A DNA stretch of 34,389 nt from Bacillus sp. SD075 (GCF_017355165.1 NZ_JADILK010000048.1:1-34389); one strand, 5' to 3'. Shown: positions 15,233 to 24,840, counted from the stretch's first letter. Numbers and translations are program-made. The notes: generated by a model from the letters alone, not told the origin.

Positions 15233-16273
15233 ATGAAATTGTCTGTTACCATAAAGGACGTTGCAAAAAAAGCGAATGTCGCTCCATCAACGGTATCGCG
15301 TGTAATCCATAACAGCCCGACAATCAGTGAAAAGACAAAGCGTAAAGTACGCAAGGTATTAAAGGAAATGGGCTATCATATGAATGAAAATGCCCGGAAC
15401 TTAGTCACGAAGTCAACTAAGGCCATTGGGATCGTTATGAAAAGTTCGGCGAGGGAATCACTTTATAATCCCTTTTTTCCAGAAGTGATTCGAGGCATCG
15501 GGGATTTCTGTAATAAAGAAGGGTACAGTCTTTCTCTGACAACCGGCGAGACTGAGGATACCATCTTTGAGGATGTCGTGAAAATGGTTCAGGGCAGAAG
15601 AGTGGATGGAATGATTGTTTTATACTCTAAAAAGGAAGATAAAGTGGTGCCGTATTTATTAAAGCAGGGCTTCCCGTTTGTTTTGATTGGGAAGCCCAGT
15701 ATGAATATGAGCGGTATCACATTCATTGATAACGATAATGTTCTAGCGGCCAGGGAAGTATCGGAGTTCGTACTCAGTCTTGGACATGAGCGAATCGCCT
15801 TCTTAGGGGGCAGTCCCGAGTTTGAGGTGATTCAAGACCGCTTGACAGGCTTTCAACATGCGATGGAACAGGCCGGATTGAATGTACCACAGGCATATAT
15901 CAAATTGATTCCTTTAAATCGAACGGATGGAATTAACGCCATTGACGAATTGCTGGAATTGAAAGAGGCTCCAACCGCTTTTTTGGTTATGGATCTTTTA
16001 TTGGGTGTTCTATTGCTGGGAGTGTTAGCTGAAAAGAACTTGAAAGTCCCACAGCAAATAAGCGTCGTCTGTTTTAACCACTCAGAATTCATAGAATTTT
16101 TAAGTACGCCGCTGACAACGGTTGATATCCATACGTATCAGTTAGGGTATGAGGCAGCAAAATGCGTGTTCGATTTAATTGCAAATCCGGAATTGATGGA
16201 AAAGAGCATTATGATTCCTACCAAAATCATAAAGCGTGAGTCGCATTTTGCTGCCAAAAAGGAAATTAAATGA
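15233..16273 (+). CDS. LacI-family transcriptional regulator of the sugar locus
   Basis: 346 residues. The N-terminal HTH VTIKDVAKKANVAPSTVSRVIH (about residues 4-25) and hinge helix (YHMNENARNLVTK) are standard LacI/GalR. The rest is a periplasmic-binding-like effector domain (KAIGIVMKSS...NPFFPEVIRGI; HERIAFLGGSPEFEVIQDRLTGF). The start at ATG 15233 has GGGGAG 5 bases upstream. It is the fourth gene of the importer operon, 51 bases after the permease. Three AAACGTTT palindromes in front of this operon and the next are the natural targets. Expected mode: repression relieved by the imported sugar or a derivative (inferred). Confidence 0.9.
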   Translation: MKLSVTIKDVAKKANVAPSTVSRVIHNSPTISEKTKRKVRKVLKEMGYHMNENARNLVTKSTKAIGIVMKSSARESLYNPFFPEVIRGIGDFCNKEGYSLSLTTGETEDTIFEDVVKMVQGRRVDGMIVLYSKKEDKVVPYLLKQGFPFVLIGKPSMNMSGITFIDNDNVLAAREVSEFVLSLGHERIAFLGGSPEFEVIQDRLTGFQHAMEQAGLNVPQAYIKLIPLNRTDGINAIDELLELKEAPTAFLVMDLLLGVLLLGVLAEKNLKVPQQISVVCFNHSEFIEFLSTPLTTVDIHTYQLGYEAAKCVFDLIANPELMEKSIMIPTKIIKRESHFAAKKEIK

Positions 16274-16410
16274 AAAATGTAGAAATGTTTTACCAATTAA
16301 AGCTTGATTTTTGATAACATAAATTTACAATATAGATTATCACTACTATTTTTGAAAATTCATACTTTCTGGAGTCGATAAGTATGTTCTTATATTTTGA
16401 TCAACCCAAA

Positions 16411-16424
16411 CGCAAACGTTTGCG
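16411..16424. promoter_or_regulatory. LacI-type operator O3, upstream of the catabolic genes
   Basis: CGCAAACGTTTGCG is a perfect 14-bp palindrome, 72 bases before the ThuA-like start. Its outer bases (CG..CG) depart from the cre consensus, which favours the local LacI-type regulator over CcpA. It shows that the catabolic genes have their own regulated promoter although they lie just behind the importer operon; a TATATT (16391-16396) is a possible -10. Confidence 0.75.
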
Positions 16425-16495
16425 AATAAAGAGGTATTAGTTACACATACAAAGCAAGTTGCCATGAAATGAATCTTGAATGAAGGAGGTTATTC

Positions 16496-17224
16496 ATGAG
16501 AGTCCTAGTATGGAATGAGTTTCGCCATGAGAAAACAAAGCCTGAAGTAGCCGAAGTATATCCTGATGGAATCCATGGTACAATTGCCGGGTTTTTACAA
16601 AGTGAGCAGGTCGAGGTAACGACGGCCACTCTCGATGAAGAAGAGCATGGGTTAACTGAAGAAGCACTGAAACGAACTGATGTACTTCTATGGTGGGGGC
16701 ATGTTGCCCATGATGAAGTTCAGGATGAAATTATTGCAAGGGTCCAAAAGCGAGTACTCGAGGGAATGGGGCTCATCGTCCTTCATTCTGGTCATTTTTC
16801 AAAGATCTTCAAACGATTAATGGGTACGACTTGTGATTTGAAATGGCGGGTGGCGGATGAAAGGGAACGGCTCTGGGTTGTCGATCCCAGCCATCCCATC
16901 GTTGATGGAATCGGAGAATATATAGAGCTTGAGAAGGAAGAAATGTACGGGGAACATTTTGATATTCCTGCACCAGATCAATTAATATTCGTCAGTTGGT
17001 TTGAAGGAGGGGAAATATTCAGAAGCGGTTGCACGTATCAGCGGGGAAAAGGGAGGATTTTCTACTTCCGTCCAGGTCATGAAACCTATCCTACCTACCA
17101 TAATCCGGAGATTCAAAAAGTAATTAAGAATGCCGTTGATTGGGTCAAGCCGGAATTTGGAATGGTAACGAACTATGGGAAAGCCGAACCGTTGGAATCC
17201 ATCTCAGGCAAAGAGATGAAGTGA
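16496..17224 (+). CDS. ThuA-like protein (trehalose-utilisation domain)
   Basis: 242 residues, covering one ThuA domain with a class I glutamine amidotransferase-like fold. Visible are [12 protein letters not shown] at the first strand, [14 protein letters not shown] (about residues 61-74), [19 protein letters not shown] (about 92-110), [29 protein letters not shown] and [27 protein letters not shown] near the end, all typical for this group. No Cys nucleophile stands in the amidotransferase position. In Sinorhizobium, ThuA works with the Gfo/Idh/MocA protein ThuB on trehalose and related disaccharides. GGAGG lies 9 bases before the ATG. It is first gene of the catabolic unit, 13 bases before the next. 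Confidence 0.85.
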   Translation: MRVLVWNEFRHEKTKPEVAEVYPDGIHGTIAGFLQSEQVEVTTATLDEEEHGLTEEALKRTDVLLWWGHVAHDEVQDEIIARVQKRVLEGMGLIVLHSGHFSKIFKRLMGTTCDLKWRVADERERLWVVDPSHPIVDGIGEYIELEKEEMYGEHFDIPAPDQLIFVSWFEGGEIFRSGCTYQRGKGRIFYFRPGHETYPTYHNPEIQKVIKNAVDWVKPEFGMVTNYGKAEPLESISGKEMK

Positions 17225-17237
17225 AGGAGAGAACAAA

Positions 17238-18260
17238 ATGGGCAAAGTGAAGGTAGGAGTCATTGGATGCGGGAGTATCGCAAAAAACAGGCATTTTCCG
17301 GAGTATGATGCACATAGGGAAACTGAGATCATTGCCGTTTGTGATATTGTGCTCGACCGGGCGAATGCAGCCGCACAAAGGTATGGCGCGCAAGCATATA
17401 CTGATTATATAGAACTTTTGAAGAATGAGGAGATTGAAGCGATCAGTGTATGTACACCGAATTACCTGCATGCACGCATCACAGTTGCAGCCTTGGAAGC
17501 TGGTAAGCATGTCCTTTGTGAGAAACCAATGGCTACTTCTTTGGCGGACGCTGAAAAAATGAATGCAGCAGCAGCTAAAAGTGGCAAAATACTAATGATT
17601 GGACATAATCAGCGTTTTGTTCCCTCACATCAAAAAGCGAAACAGCTTATTGAGAGCGGGAAGGTAGGGAAGGTCTATAGTTTCCGGACGGCATTTGGAC
17701 ATTCAGGGCCGGAAACCTGGAGCGTGGACGGACTGGAAAGCTGGTTTTTTAAGAAAGATCAGGCAGTCATTGGTGCAATGGGCGATTTAGGCGTTCATAA
17801 AGCTGATTTATTACGTTTTATCCTTGGTGAAGAATTTGTTGAAGTGGGAGCCTTTGTGGAAACGACTGCCAAGAAAAATACAGACGTCGATGACAGTGCG
17901 GCATGTATCCTCCGGACGGAGAGCGGTATCATCGGAACTCTTACCGCCAGCTGGTCTTATGCAAAAGAAGACAATGCTACAGTCATTTATGCGGAAAAAG
18001 CGGTATTGCGCCTTGAAGACGATCCGAAATACTCACTGATCATCCATCATGATAATGGAAGGACAGAAACCGTCCAATTAGGAAGCATCCAGACTAATGA
18101 CTCAGAAGGACAGCATGATTCCGAAGTAATCAGCCACTTTGTAAAATGTGTGGTGGACAATAAGGAACCTCTTGTCTCAGGAGTTGAAGGTTTAAAATCA
18201 CTCAAAGTCATTCTTGGCGCGATGGAATCAAATGCATCCCGAAAAATCATCCGCTTATAA
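17238..18260 (+). CDS. Gfo/Idh/MocA family sugar oxidoreductase, copy 1
   Basis: 340 residues. The Rossmann NAD(P) site is GVIGCGSIAKNRHFPEY (about residues 6-22). CTPNYLHARI is followed by the catalytic-lysine motif HVLCEKPMATS (about 90-100), and the C-terminal domain has GAMGDLGVHKADLLRFILG with the family's D-x-G-x-H (about 178-196). Members oxidise or reduce hydroxyl groups of sugars, cyclitols and glycosides. AAGGAGAG lies 8 bases before the ATG. It lies between ThuA and a second member of the same family. It could be the glycoside 3-dehydrogenase, as in ThuB or LgdA-type enzymes; substrate and direction are inferred. Confidence 0.9.
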   Translation: MGKVKVGVIGCGSIAKNRHFPEYDAHRETEIIAVCDIVLDRANAAAQRYGAQAYTDYIELLKNEEIEAISVCTPNYLHARITVAALEAGKHVLCEKPMATSLADAEKMNAAAAKSGKILMIGHNQRFVPSHQKAKQLIESGKVGKVYSFRTAFGHSGPETWSVDGLESWFFKKDQAVIGAMGDLGVHKADLLRFILGEEFVEVGAFVETTAKKNTDVDDSAACILRTESGIIGTLTASWSYAKEDNATVIYAEKAVLRLEDDPKYSLIIHHDNGRTETVQLGSIQTNDSEGQHDSEVISHFVKCVVDNKEPLVSGVEGLKSLKVILGAMESNASRKIIRL

Positions 18261-18277
18261 AGGGGTTAAAAGTCATC

Positions 18278-19318
18278 ATGTACAAATTAAAAATGGGTAT
18301 TATCGGTGCTGGCGGAATTGCCCAAAAAAGGCATATCCCAGCTTTTCAAAAATTTCAAGATAAGGTGGTATTATACGCCATCCAGGATATAGATGAAATG
18401 AAGGCGCGTGAAGTGGCGCGTGAATTTCATATCGAGAAGGTTTTCACCAATTATGAAGAAATGTTTGCTGAAGTGGATGCCGTAACGATTGCAACGCCAA
18501 ACAAGTTCCATGCGGAGATTTCCATTGCTGCTCTGCAAGCGGGTGTACATGTGTTATGCGAAAAGCCAATGGCCATCACGACGGAGGAATGTATAGCCAT
18601 AACCGAGGCTGCAAACATATCGGGTAAAGTTTTATCGACTGCTTATCATTACCGCTTCATGAAGGAAGCCCAGGCTGCAAAGAAAATGATTCAGGCCGGT
18701 GAAATAGGTGAACCATATGTAGCGCGTGTACAGGCAATTAGACGGCGTAAAGTCCCTGGCTGGGGAGTGTTTACAAGCAAGGAGTTGCAAGGCGGGGGAA
18801 GCGTGATCGATTACGGCTGCCATTTGCTTGATTTGGCGTTATGGCTGATGGATGACCCAGAACCGATTGAAATCGTAGGTTCGACATATAATTATGTCAG
18901 TAAGGGTGTCGATCAGGTCAATTTATGGGGGAATTTCGATGCCTCGGTATTTGAGGTGGATGACCATGCAACGGCATATATCAAATTTGCCAACGGGGCA
19001 TCTCTATTATTCGAAACATCTTGGGCAGCGAATATCCGTGAAGAAGCAACTGTTTTGAGTTTATCCGGAACGCAGGGCGGACTTGATGTGTTCCCGTTGG
19101 TCTTGAATCAGGCTAAGCACGGCATGCTTCTAAATAGTGAGGCAGTATGGATGCCAGGGGAGGATACACCAGACCTGCAGCAGGCAGAGAACTTCATTAA
19201 TAGCTGCCTGGGGTTGGCGGAACCATTGGTAAAACCATCGGAAGCCACGAAAGTTTCAAAAATAATCGAAGCCATTTATCGAAGCTCGGCAAGTGGGAAG
19301 GTCATGAGCATAAATTAA
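18278..19318 (+). CDS. Gfo/Idh/MocA family sugar oxidoreductase, copy 2
   Basis: 346 residues. The Rossmann site is GIIGAGGIAQKRHIPAF, with ATPNKFHAEI, HVLCEKPMAIT (Lys of EKP) and the C-terminal VIDYGCHLLDLALWLMDD (D-x-G-x-H). It is only moderately similar to copy 1 across the C-terminal half, so the two are probably not redundant. A pair of such enzymes in one operon suits an oxidation at the start and a reduction at the end of one pathway. AAGGGG lies 13 bases before the ATG, somewhat far. It is 17 bases from copy 1 and 21 from the isomerase gene. Confidence 0.9.
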   Translation: MYKLKMGIIGAGGIAQKRHIPAFQKFQDKVVLYAIQDIDEMKAREVAREFHIEKVFTNYEEMFAEVDAVTIATPNKFHAEISIAALQAGVHVLCEKPMAITTEECIAITEAANISGKVLSTAYHYRFMKEAQAAKKMIQAGEIGEPYVARVQAIRRRKVPGWGVFTSKELQGGGSVIDYGCHLLDLALWLMDDPEPIEIVGSTYNYVSKGVDQVNLWGNFDASVFEVDDHATAYIKFANGASLLFETSWAANIREEATVLSLSGTQGGLDVFPLVLNQAKHGMLLNSEAVWMPGEDTPDLQQAENFINSCLGLAEPLVKPSEATKVSKIIEAIYRSSASGKVMSIN

Positions 19319-19339
19319 TGAAAAGGTGAGGTGGGGCTT

Positions 19340-20308
19340 GTGAAATTAGGGGTTTTTACAGTGCTATTTGCTCAAAAATCATTCGAGGATATGCTTGATT
19401 ATGTCGCGGATTCCGGGTTAAAAACAGTTGAAATCGGTACAGGCGGGTATCCAGGAAATATCCACTGTCCGCTTGATGAACTGCTGGAAAGTGAAGAAAA
19501 ACGTCAAAAATACCTCGAATCCGTTCAAACAAGAGGATTAACAATCAGTGCATTCAGCTGCCACGGCAATCCAATCTCTCCAGATGAAGCATTCGCTAAA
19601 GAAAGTGATGAAACACTGATTAAAACAATCAAGCTTGCATCCTTACTGAACGTCCCGGTCGTCAATACCTTTTCCGGTACAGCTGGTGATCACGAAGGAG
19701 CTAAATATCCAAACTGGCCTGTCGCCCCATGGCCGCATGAGTATACTGATGTGCTGAAATGGCAATGGGAAGAAAAATTGATCCCCTATTGGAAAAAAAC
19801 AGCCGCCATAGCCGATGAGCACAATATAAAAATCGGACTTGAACTGCATGGGGGCTTTCTCGTCCACACACCCTACACCTTGTTAAAACTGCGGGAAGCT
19901 ACATCTGATGCAATAGGCGCCAATCTTGATCCAAGCCATCTTTGGTGGCAGGGCATCGAACCAGTCGGGGCCATCAAAATCCTAGGGAAAGCGGGAGCAA
20001 TCTACCACTTCCACGCTAAAGACACATACTTGGATCAGGACAACATCAATATGTATGGATTAACCGACATGCAGCCATATGGAAATATCCAGAGCCGGGC
20101 CTGGAACTTTCGCTCTGTTGGATGCGGCCACAGCCTGCAAGAGTGGTCCGATATCATGAGCGCCCTACGAACATACGGTTACGATTACGTCGTCAGCATT
20201 GAACATGAAGATCCGCTGATGTCAGTTGAAGAAGGATTTCAACGGGCCGTAACCAATCTGAAAACTGTACTCATCAACGAAAGCCCAACTGATTTATGGT
20301 GGGTATAG
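19340..20308 (+). CDS. Sugar phosphate isomerase/epimerase-type TIM barrel protein
   Basis: 322 residues of the xylose-isomerase-like TIM barrel (AP endonuclease 2) superfamily. Probable metal ligands in order are E in IGLELHGGF, D and H in NLDPSHLWW, H in YHFHAKDTY and E in VVSIEHEDP. Members include IolE/IolI, the E. coli YcjR epimerase and LgdB-type lyase/hydratases acting on 3-keto sugars. The start chosen is GTG 19340 (MKLGVFTVLFAQKSF), the usual family N terminus, with GAGGTGGGG just before it; GTG 19331 would add three residues. It is last gene of the operon, before the terminator at 20325-20354. Confidence 0.87.
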   Translation: MKLGVFTVLFAQKSFEDMLDYVADSGLKTVEIGTGGYPGNIHCPLDELLESEEKRQKYLESVQTRGLTISAFSCHGNPISPDEAFAKESDETLIKTIKLASLLNVPVVNTFSGTAGDHEGAKYPNWPVAPWPHEYTDVLKWQWEEKLIPYWKKTAAIADEHNIKIGLELHGGFLVHTPYTLLKLREATSDAIGANLDPSHLWWQGIEPVGAIKILGKAGAIYHFHAKDTYLDQDNINMYGLTDMQPYGNIQSRAWNFRSVGCGHSLQEWSDIMSALRTYGYDYVVSIEHEDPLMSVEEGFQRAVTNLKTVLINESPTDLWWV

Positions 20309-20324
20309 TTTGTAGCCGATAACG

Positions 20325-20354
20325 AGCAGCCTATTGCAGGTTGCTTTTTATTTT
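20325..20354 (+). terminator. Terminator of the sugar catabolic operon
   Basis: AGCAGCCT (20325-20332) pairs with AGGTTGCT (20338-20345) with one G-T wobble and a 5-nt loop, followed by TTTTTATTTT. Confidence 0.85.
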
Positions 20355-20448
20355 GACCCTAACTTGTGAAAAAGTAACATACGAGTAAATTGCAAAGTTA
20401 CGAATAAAAAAGCAAATTATTGTTGGAAAAACTCTTTTGAAATTAAAA

Positions 20449-20483
20449 AAAGATGCCCCCGGATATTTGGGGGCATCTTTATT
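20449..20483. terminator. Strong bidirectional terminator
   Basis: AAAGATGCCCCC (20449-20460) and GGGGGCATCTTT (20469-20480) pair perfectly over an 8-nt loop, with an A run on the left. On the minus strand it terminates the pseudouridine synthase gene; it also backs up the plus-strand terminator at 20325. Confidence 0.9.
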
Positions 20484-20484
20484 A

Positions 20485-21192
20485 TCATCTTCGCCTTGGA
20501 GTATAATCCAGCTCCTTAAATAGTTCCGTCAATTCATCCTCGGTTAGATCACGCCATTGTCCGATCGCTAGTCCGTCCAAATGGATGTTCATGATCCGGA
20601 TTCGATGCAAATCACGGACTTCATAGCCTAGTGCAGAGCACATACGGCGGATTTGTCTGTTCAATCCTTGCATTAAAGTGATGTTAAATGTATATTTGGT
20701 CAACTGTTCAACCTTGCATGGAAGTGTTTTCGTATCCAAAATCTCCACTCCGGATGACATATCTCTAATGAAGGAAGCGGTAAGTGGCTTATCCACGGTT
20801 ACGATGTATTCTTTTTCATGTTTGTTTTCTGCACGAAGGATTTCATTTACGATGTCTCCATCATTTGTAAGGAGGATCAGACCGCTTGAGTCTTTGTCCA
20901 GCCGTCCGATATGAAAAATACGAAGCGGATGATTTACAAAATCAACGATATTCCCTTTAATGTGTTTTTCCGTCGTACTTGTAATCCCTATCGGTTTATT
21001 CAGTGCAATATAGACATTTTGCTGTTCCACTTTTATCGGATTGCCATCTACACGAACATCATCACCGGGTTCAGCTTGACTGCCGAGCTCAGCCACAGTG
21101 CCATTAATCGTCACACGGCCCTCGGCTATCCATTTGTCTGCGCCCCGTCGCGAGGTAATTCCGGATTCACTGATATATTTATTGATCCTCAA
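20485..21192 (-). CDS. RluF/RsuA-type pseudouridine synthase
   Basis: 235 residues. An N-terminal S4 RNA-binding domain ([22 protein letters not shown], about residues 1-60) is followed by the RsuA-family catalytic domain. The catalytic Asp lies in [20 protein letters not shown] (about residues 93-112), with [11 protein letters not shown] and [25 protein letters not shown] following. This subgroup, with KDSSGL and the short C terminus, best fits RluF, which modifies U2604 of 23S rRNA in E. coli; other RsuA-type targets are possible. The start is TTG at 21192 with AAAGGTG about 9 bases upstream; no ATG exists near the conserved N terminus. Strong terminator downstream. Confidence 0.87.
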   Translation of the reverse strand: MRINKYISESGITSRRGADKWIAEGRVTINGTVAELGSQAEPGDDVRVDGNPIKVEQQNVYIALNKPIGITSTTEKHIKGNIVDFVNHPLRIFHIGRLDKDSSGLILLTNDGDIVNEILRAENKHEKEYIVTVDKPLTASFIRDMSSGVEILDTKTLPCKVEQLTKYTFNITLMQGLNRQIRRMCSALGYEVRDLHRIRIMNIHLDGLAIGQWRDLTEDELTELFKELDYTPRRR

Positions 21193-21300
21193 CTATAGCA
21201 CACCTTTACATTCAGATTTTCTTCTTTAAAGGATAACGTAAATCATGGTGCATAGACAAGGGGAAAAGCCAAGAATGCATTGTTGAAGAGTATTACTGGA

Positions 21301-22200
21301 TTACATGTTCTTCGTGACAGCTGCCGGATCTTCCTTTTTCCTTTTGCTTGTCAGGTAGACGCCAAAGAAGACAAGGAGACCTCCTAGGATTTGGACGATA
21401 GTAATCGCATGCCCTAAAATCAGGCTAAGAATGGCGGTAAATGCTGCAATCAGATTTAGATAAATCCCAGCCTGGCTGGCATTGATATGACGAAGGGAAA
21501 TATTCCAGAAGATAAAGGAACCGACAGACGGGAAGATTCCAATATAAAAGAGACCCGTGATGGCTGTACTGCTTAACTCAAGGTCCATTCCCGACCCAAT
21601 GGCGAATGGAGCGACGAGAATCAACCCGAGAAATACGGAAACGGCAGTAGCTGAGATGGTCGGAATGTTTTTCAGTTTTTTACCGATTATTGAATAGAAG
21701 GTCCAAACGAGAATCGCGAGGATCATCAATAAGTCGCCTTTATTGTAATTAAGCTGGAAAATATCCAGAAGGTGTCCTTTTGTCAAGACCAATAAAACGC
21801 CGAATAAGGATATGATAAGTCCGAGTGCATGGAGGGATGAAATTTTCTCCTTTAACAGCAATGCGGAAAAAAGAACAAGTAAGGCAGGGTTCATGGAATT
21901 GAAAAGAGCGGCATTCATGGAAGTTGTATAGGTCAGAGCCCAATAAAGGAAAAAATTATAACTGATGATTCCCAGCACACCCATGATTAATAGTAATTTC
22001 CAGGCTTTCCATACACCCTTCCAGTCTGGCTTTTCAATCCATTGGGCTAAAGGAAACAATAAGAAAACAGCTATTAGCCATCGGATAAATGTTAGTTGGA
22101 TCGGGGAAAGTTCGGTCACAACGTATTTTCCGAAAATGTAATTACCGGCCCAAAACAAATTTGCCAAGATAAGAAATAAAATAACAATAGATTTTTTCAT
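21301..22200 (-). CDS. EamA/DMT family transporter
   Basis: 299 residues with about ten membrane segments in two EamA repeats. Repeat 1 has LFWAGNYIFGKYVVTELSPIQLTFIRWLIAV (about residues 15-45), YWALTYTTSMNAALFNSMNPALLVLFSALLLKEKIS and GVLLVLTKG. Repeat 2 has WTFYSIIGKKL and SLRHINASQAGIYLNLIAAFTAILSLILGHAI, then GGLLVFFGVYLTSKRK. This is a drug/metabolite exporter of the RhaT/YdcZ-like superfamily; the substrate cannot be predicted. GAAGAGGC precedes the ATG. It appears monocistronic. Confidence 0.88.
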   Translation of the reverse strand: MKKSIVILFLILANLFWAGNYIFGKYVVTELSPIQLTFIRWLIAVFLLFPLAQWIEKPDWKGVWKAWKLLLIMGVLGIISYNFFLYWALTYTTSMNAALFNSMNPALLVLFSALLLKEKISSLHALGLIISLFGVLLVLTKGHLLDIFQLNYNKGDLLMILAILVWTFYSIIGKKLKNIPTISATAVSVFLGLILVAPFAIGSGMDLELSSTAITGLFYIGIFPSVGSFIFWNISLRHINASQAGIYLNLIAAFTAILSLILGHAITIVQILGGLLVFFGVYLTSKRKKEDPAAVTKNM

Positions 22201-22330
22201 CAGACTGCCTCTTCCTTAATTGGTGGAATATTCACTGAATAAAATAAAACAGAAGTACTTATGCAATATAGGGAGCTTAGTAGTCAATTTTTGTTCAAGG
22301 ATGGACCACAGAGTACAAATAAAGAAAAAG

Positions 22331-22372
22331 AAAAGGCCGTTCAAATTGACCTGAACAGCCTTTTCACATCTA
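22331..22372 (-). terminator. Terminator of the aldo/keto reductase gene
   Basis: AAAAGGC..GTTCA (22331-22343) pairs with TGAAC..GCCTTTT (22352-22364) with a single mismatch. On the minus strand it is followed by a T-rich tract, 10 bases after the stop. Confidence 0.85.
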
Positions 22373-22374
22373 TA

Positions 22375-23307
22375 TTAAGCGAAAATGGCACTAATTTCGG
22401 CGATTTCATCCATGGTTAGATCGACATCCAATGCTTGTAAGTTGCGTGTGACCTGTTCTGGTTTTTTCGCTCCGGGGATCAGTACATCTATCGAGTGCCG
22501 AGTTAAATACCAAGCTAGTACCACATCGGCGACATCGGTATGCTTCCTGTTGGCGATTGCCCGTACTTCTTCCACTTTTTGCAGGTTGCTTACAAAGGCT
22601 TGTCCTTTGAAAAGCGGACTTTTTGCCCGGCCGTCCTCGAATGTTGATTCCTGATTATATTTGCCGCCGAGCAGACCGGAAGCAAGCGGGAAATAAGGAA
22701 TGAAGGAAATATTATTTTCGGCTGTATATGGCAGTAGGTCTTGTTCTGCCTCCCGTTTGAATAGATTGTATTCGGATTGCAGGACATCGACATATCCGTC
22801 TTTATTCGCTTCTTTCAATTGTTCGTATGAAAAGTTCGAGACGCCGATTGACTTGATTTTGCCTGCATCCTTCAATTCCTTCAAGGCACCTACTGCTTCA
22901 TCTTTAGGGGTATCATCATCAGGGAAATGGATATAAAATAGGTCGATGTAGTCTGTTTGGAGCCTTTTTAGACTCGAGTCCACGGCTTTTTGCAGAAAAG
23001 CTGGAGAGTTATCAAAGACGATGTTGCCATCGACAAATTTGTGTGCCCCTTTAGTGGCAAGGACTATATCTTTGCGTTTGCGACTCTCTTTAAGGATTTC
23101 ACCTATAAGTTCTTCTGAACGCTCAGGACCGTAAATGTAAGCTGTATCCCAAAAGGTAATTCCCTCTTCTAATGCCGTTCTCAAAATATCCCTTCCTGTA
23201 TCCTCGCTTAGATTAGGGAATAGGTTATGTCCGCCAATTGCATTCGTGCCAAGACCAATCGGATTAACAAAAAGATCTGTTTTACCAATACGGGTTTGTT
23301 TAGACAT
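22375..23307 (-). CDS. iolS: IolS-like aldo/keto reductase
   Basis: 310 residues, the same length as B. subtilis IolS/YccK (AKR11 group). Close agreement is seen in [39 protein letters not shown] (catalytic Tyr in AYIYG), [47 protein letters not shown] and [16 protein letters not shown]. The family's catalytic Asp, Tyr, Lys and His are all present ([21 protein letters not shown]). It reduces aldehydes or keto groups with NADPH; the physiological substrate is unknown. The start MSKQTRIGK at 23307 has AAAGGAG 12 bases upstream; longer versions starting at 23427 would absorb the brnQ terminator, so they are unlikely. Confidence 0.85.
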   Translation of the reverse strand: MSKQTRIGKTDLFVNPIGLGTNAIGGHNLFPNLSEDTGRDILRTALEEGITFWDTAYIYGPERSEELIGEILKESRKRKDIVLATKGAHKFVDGNIVFDNSPAFLQKAVDSSLKRLQTDYIDLFYIHFPDDDTPKDEAVGALKELKDAGKIKSIGVSNFSYEQLKEANKDGYVDVLQSEYNLFKREAEQDLLPYTAENNISFIPYFPLASGLLGGKYNQESTFEDGRAKSPLFKGQAFVSNLQKVEEVRAIANRKHTDVADVVLAWYLTRHSIDVLIPGAKKPEQVTRNLQALDVDLTMDEIAEISAIFA

Positions 23308-23382
23308 ATTACTTATCATCTCCTTTGACCCCATCATAACAAAAAGTGGATGTGGATTTCCAAAATAAAGCAATGGTGGCGT

Positions 23383-23420
23383 GTGAAAAATAAGCAGATG
23401 ATCCGTAAAATCACCTGCTT
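23383..23420 (-). terminator. Terminator of brnQ
   Basis: Minus strand AAGCAGGTGAT pairs with ATCATCTGCTT (one G-T wobble, 7-nt loop), then ATTTTT. It lies directly after the brnQ stop and separates it from the aldo/keto reductase gene. Confidence 0.8.
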
Positions 23421-23426
23421 CCTCCA

Positions 23427-24761
23427 TTAATATAATGTATCGATTTCCAACTCCTCAGCTGGTGCCGTTTGTCCGATTTGACTGAGCAGAAGGCCAAAGG
23501 CTGTACCGACGAGAGCAGGGATGATCCACTCCATGCCGTAGGCAGAAAGGGGAAGGACATCACTCAAGGTTTGCACGGGTCCTAATTGTAAACCGAATGC
23601 ATTCAGTCCATCTATCAAGGCGAAAACTCCCGTGAAAGTCATTGCACTGCGATAAACCTTCTTCGGGTTTTTGAAATGATTGCTGAAGAATGTCAGGATA
23701 ATCAGGACGATCGTTAACGGATAAGCCATCACAAGGAATGGTACCGAGACTTTTAAAATTTGATTCAGACCCATATTTGAAAGGATGAAACCGACGATTG
23801 TTACAATCAGAATGACGGTTTTGTAGTTCAGATTGGGGAAAAGTTTTGAGAAATATTGTCCGCAAGCAGTCGTCAATCCAACGACTGTGGTGAAGCATGC
23901 TAAAGTGAAAATGATGCCGAGAAGGGCCCTCCCGCCGGTTCCAAGTAAAAGGATGGATGCGACGGTGAGGATATCCGTTCCATTTTCGAATGACCCATCA
24001 GCTGCCATGCGTGCTCCCATTACTCCTAAGGAGATATAAACTAAAGAAAGCAAAACACCAGCGATAAGCCCCGCTTTTACTGTATATCTCGTCAATTGTT
24101 TTCGTTCGGAAATCCCCCTTTGCTGGATTGAAGTAAGGATGACGATCCCAAAAGCCAAGGCAGCTAGGGCATCCATCGTGTTGTAACCTTCAATGAACCC
24201 TTTCGAAAATGATCCTGCAGCATATGCTTCGGTTGGAGGCTGGAATGGAGCATCAAGCTTTACGAACCCAACGACACAGAGAATGACCATGGACAATAGT
24301 AGAACGGGTGTGATCCAGCGTCCCATGAAGGTTTCCATTTTTTCTGGATTCAATGAAATGGCATAAACGATGATGAAAAATATGGTAGTGAACATGAATA
24401 GAAATATTGATTGATTCATTGAGTCGCCAAGATACGGCTTGAAGCCCATTTCATAGGCAACATTCGCATTCCGTGGAATGGCCAGAAAAGGCCCGATGCT
24501 TAAATAGATGACCACCATGAACAACGTGCTGAATAAAGGATGTACACGGGCACCGATGGTTTGTGCCCCGCCTTTAACAAGGGAGACTGCAAGAAGCACC
24601 AAAATTGGCAGGCCGACTCCGGTGGCGACAAAACCGGCAATGGCTGGCCAGAAAGAAGTTCCCGAAGATGCTCCTAAAAATGGAGGGAATATGAGATTCC
24701 CCGCTCCGAAGAACATTGAGAAAAGCATAAGGCCGATAAATAATGTGTCTGTTTTTTTCAT
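23427..24761 (-). CDS. brnQ: Branched-chain amino acid:cation symporter BrnQ
   Basis: 444 residues, about twelve membrane segments, LIVCS family. Typical stretches are [23 protein letters not shown] at the start, [36 protein letters not shown] (about residues 86-107), [21 protein letters not shown] and [11 protein letters not shown]. It takes up isoleucine, leucine or valine with a cation. AAAAAGGAG lies 9 bases before the ATG. The gene lies behind a T-box leader whose likely specifier is Ile (ATC), so expression should rise when tRNA-Ile is uncharged. It is monocistronic, with its own terminator at 23383-23420. Confidence 0.93.
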   Translation of the reverse strand: MKKTDTLFIGLMLFSMFFGAGNLIFPPFLGASSGTSFWPAIAGFVATGVGLPILVLLAVSLVKGGAQTIGARVHPLFSTLFMVVIYLSIGPFLAIPRNANVAYEMGFKPYLGDSMNQSIFLFMFTTIFFIIVYAISLNPEKMETFMGRWITPVLLLSMVILCVVGFVKLDAPFQPPTEAYAAGSFSKGFIEGYNTMDALAALAFGIVILTSIQQRGISERKQLTRYTVKAGLIAGVLLSLVYISLGVMGARMAADGSFENGTDILTVASILLLGTGGRALLGIIFTLACFTTVVGLTTACGQYFSKLFPNLNYKTVILIVTIVGFILSNMGLNQILKVSVPFLVMAYPLTIVLIILTFFSNHFKNPKKVYRSAMTFTGVFALIDGLNAFGLQLGPVQTLSDVLPLSAYGMEWIIPALVGTAFGLLLSQIGQTAPAEELEIDTLY

Positions 24762-24840
24762 GGTGATTTCTCCTTTTTAAAAAATGATAACTCTCGCCGA
24801 CTGGCCTGAAAAAGGCAAATTAAAGTGTTTTTTTGCAAAT

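Noticed and set aside
23308..23427. N-terminal extension of the aldo/keto reductase by 40 residues
   Set aside because: It would translate through the brnQ terminator; the internal start matches the known length and N terminus of IolS-type proteins.
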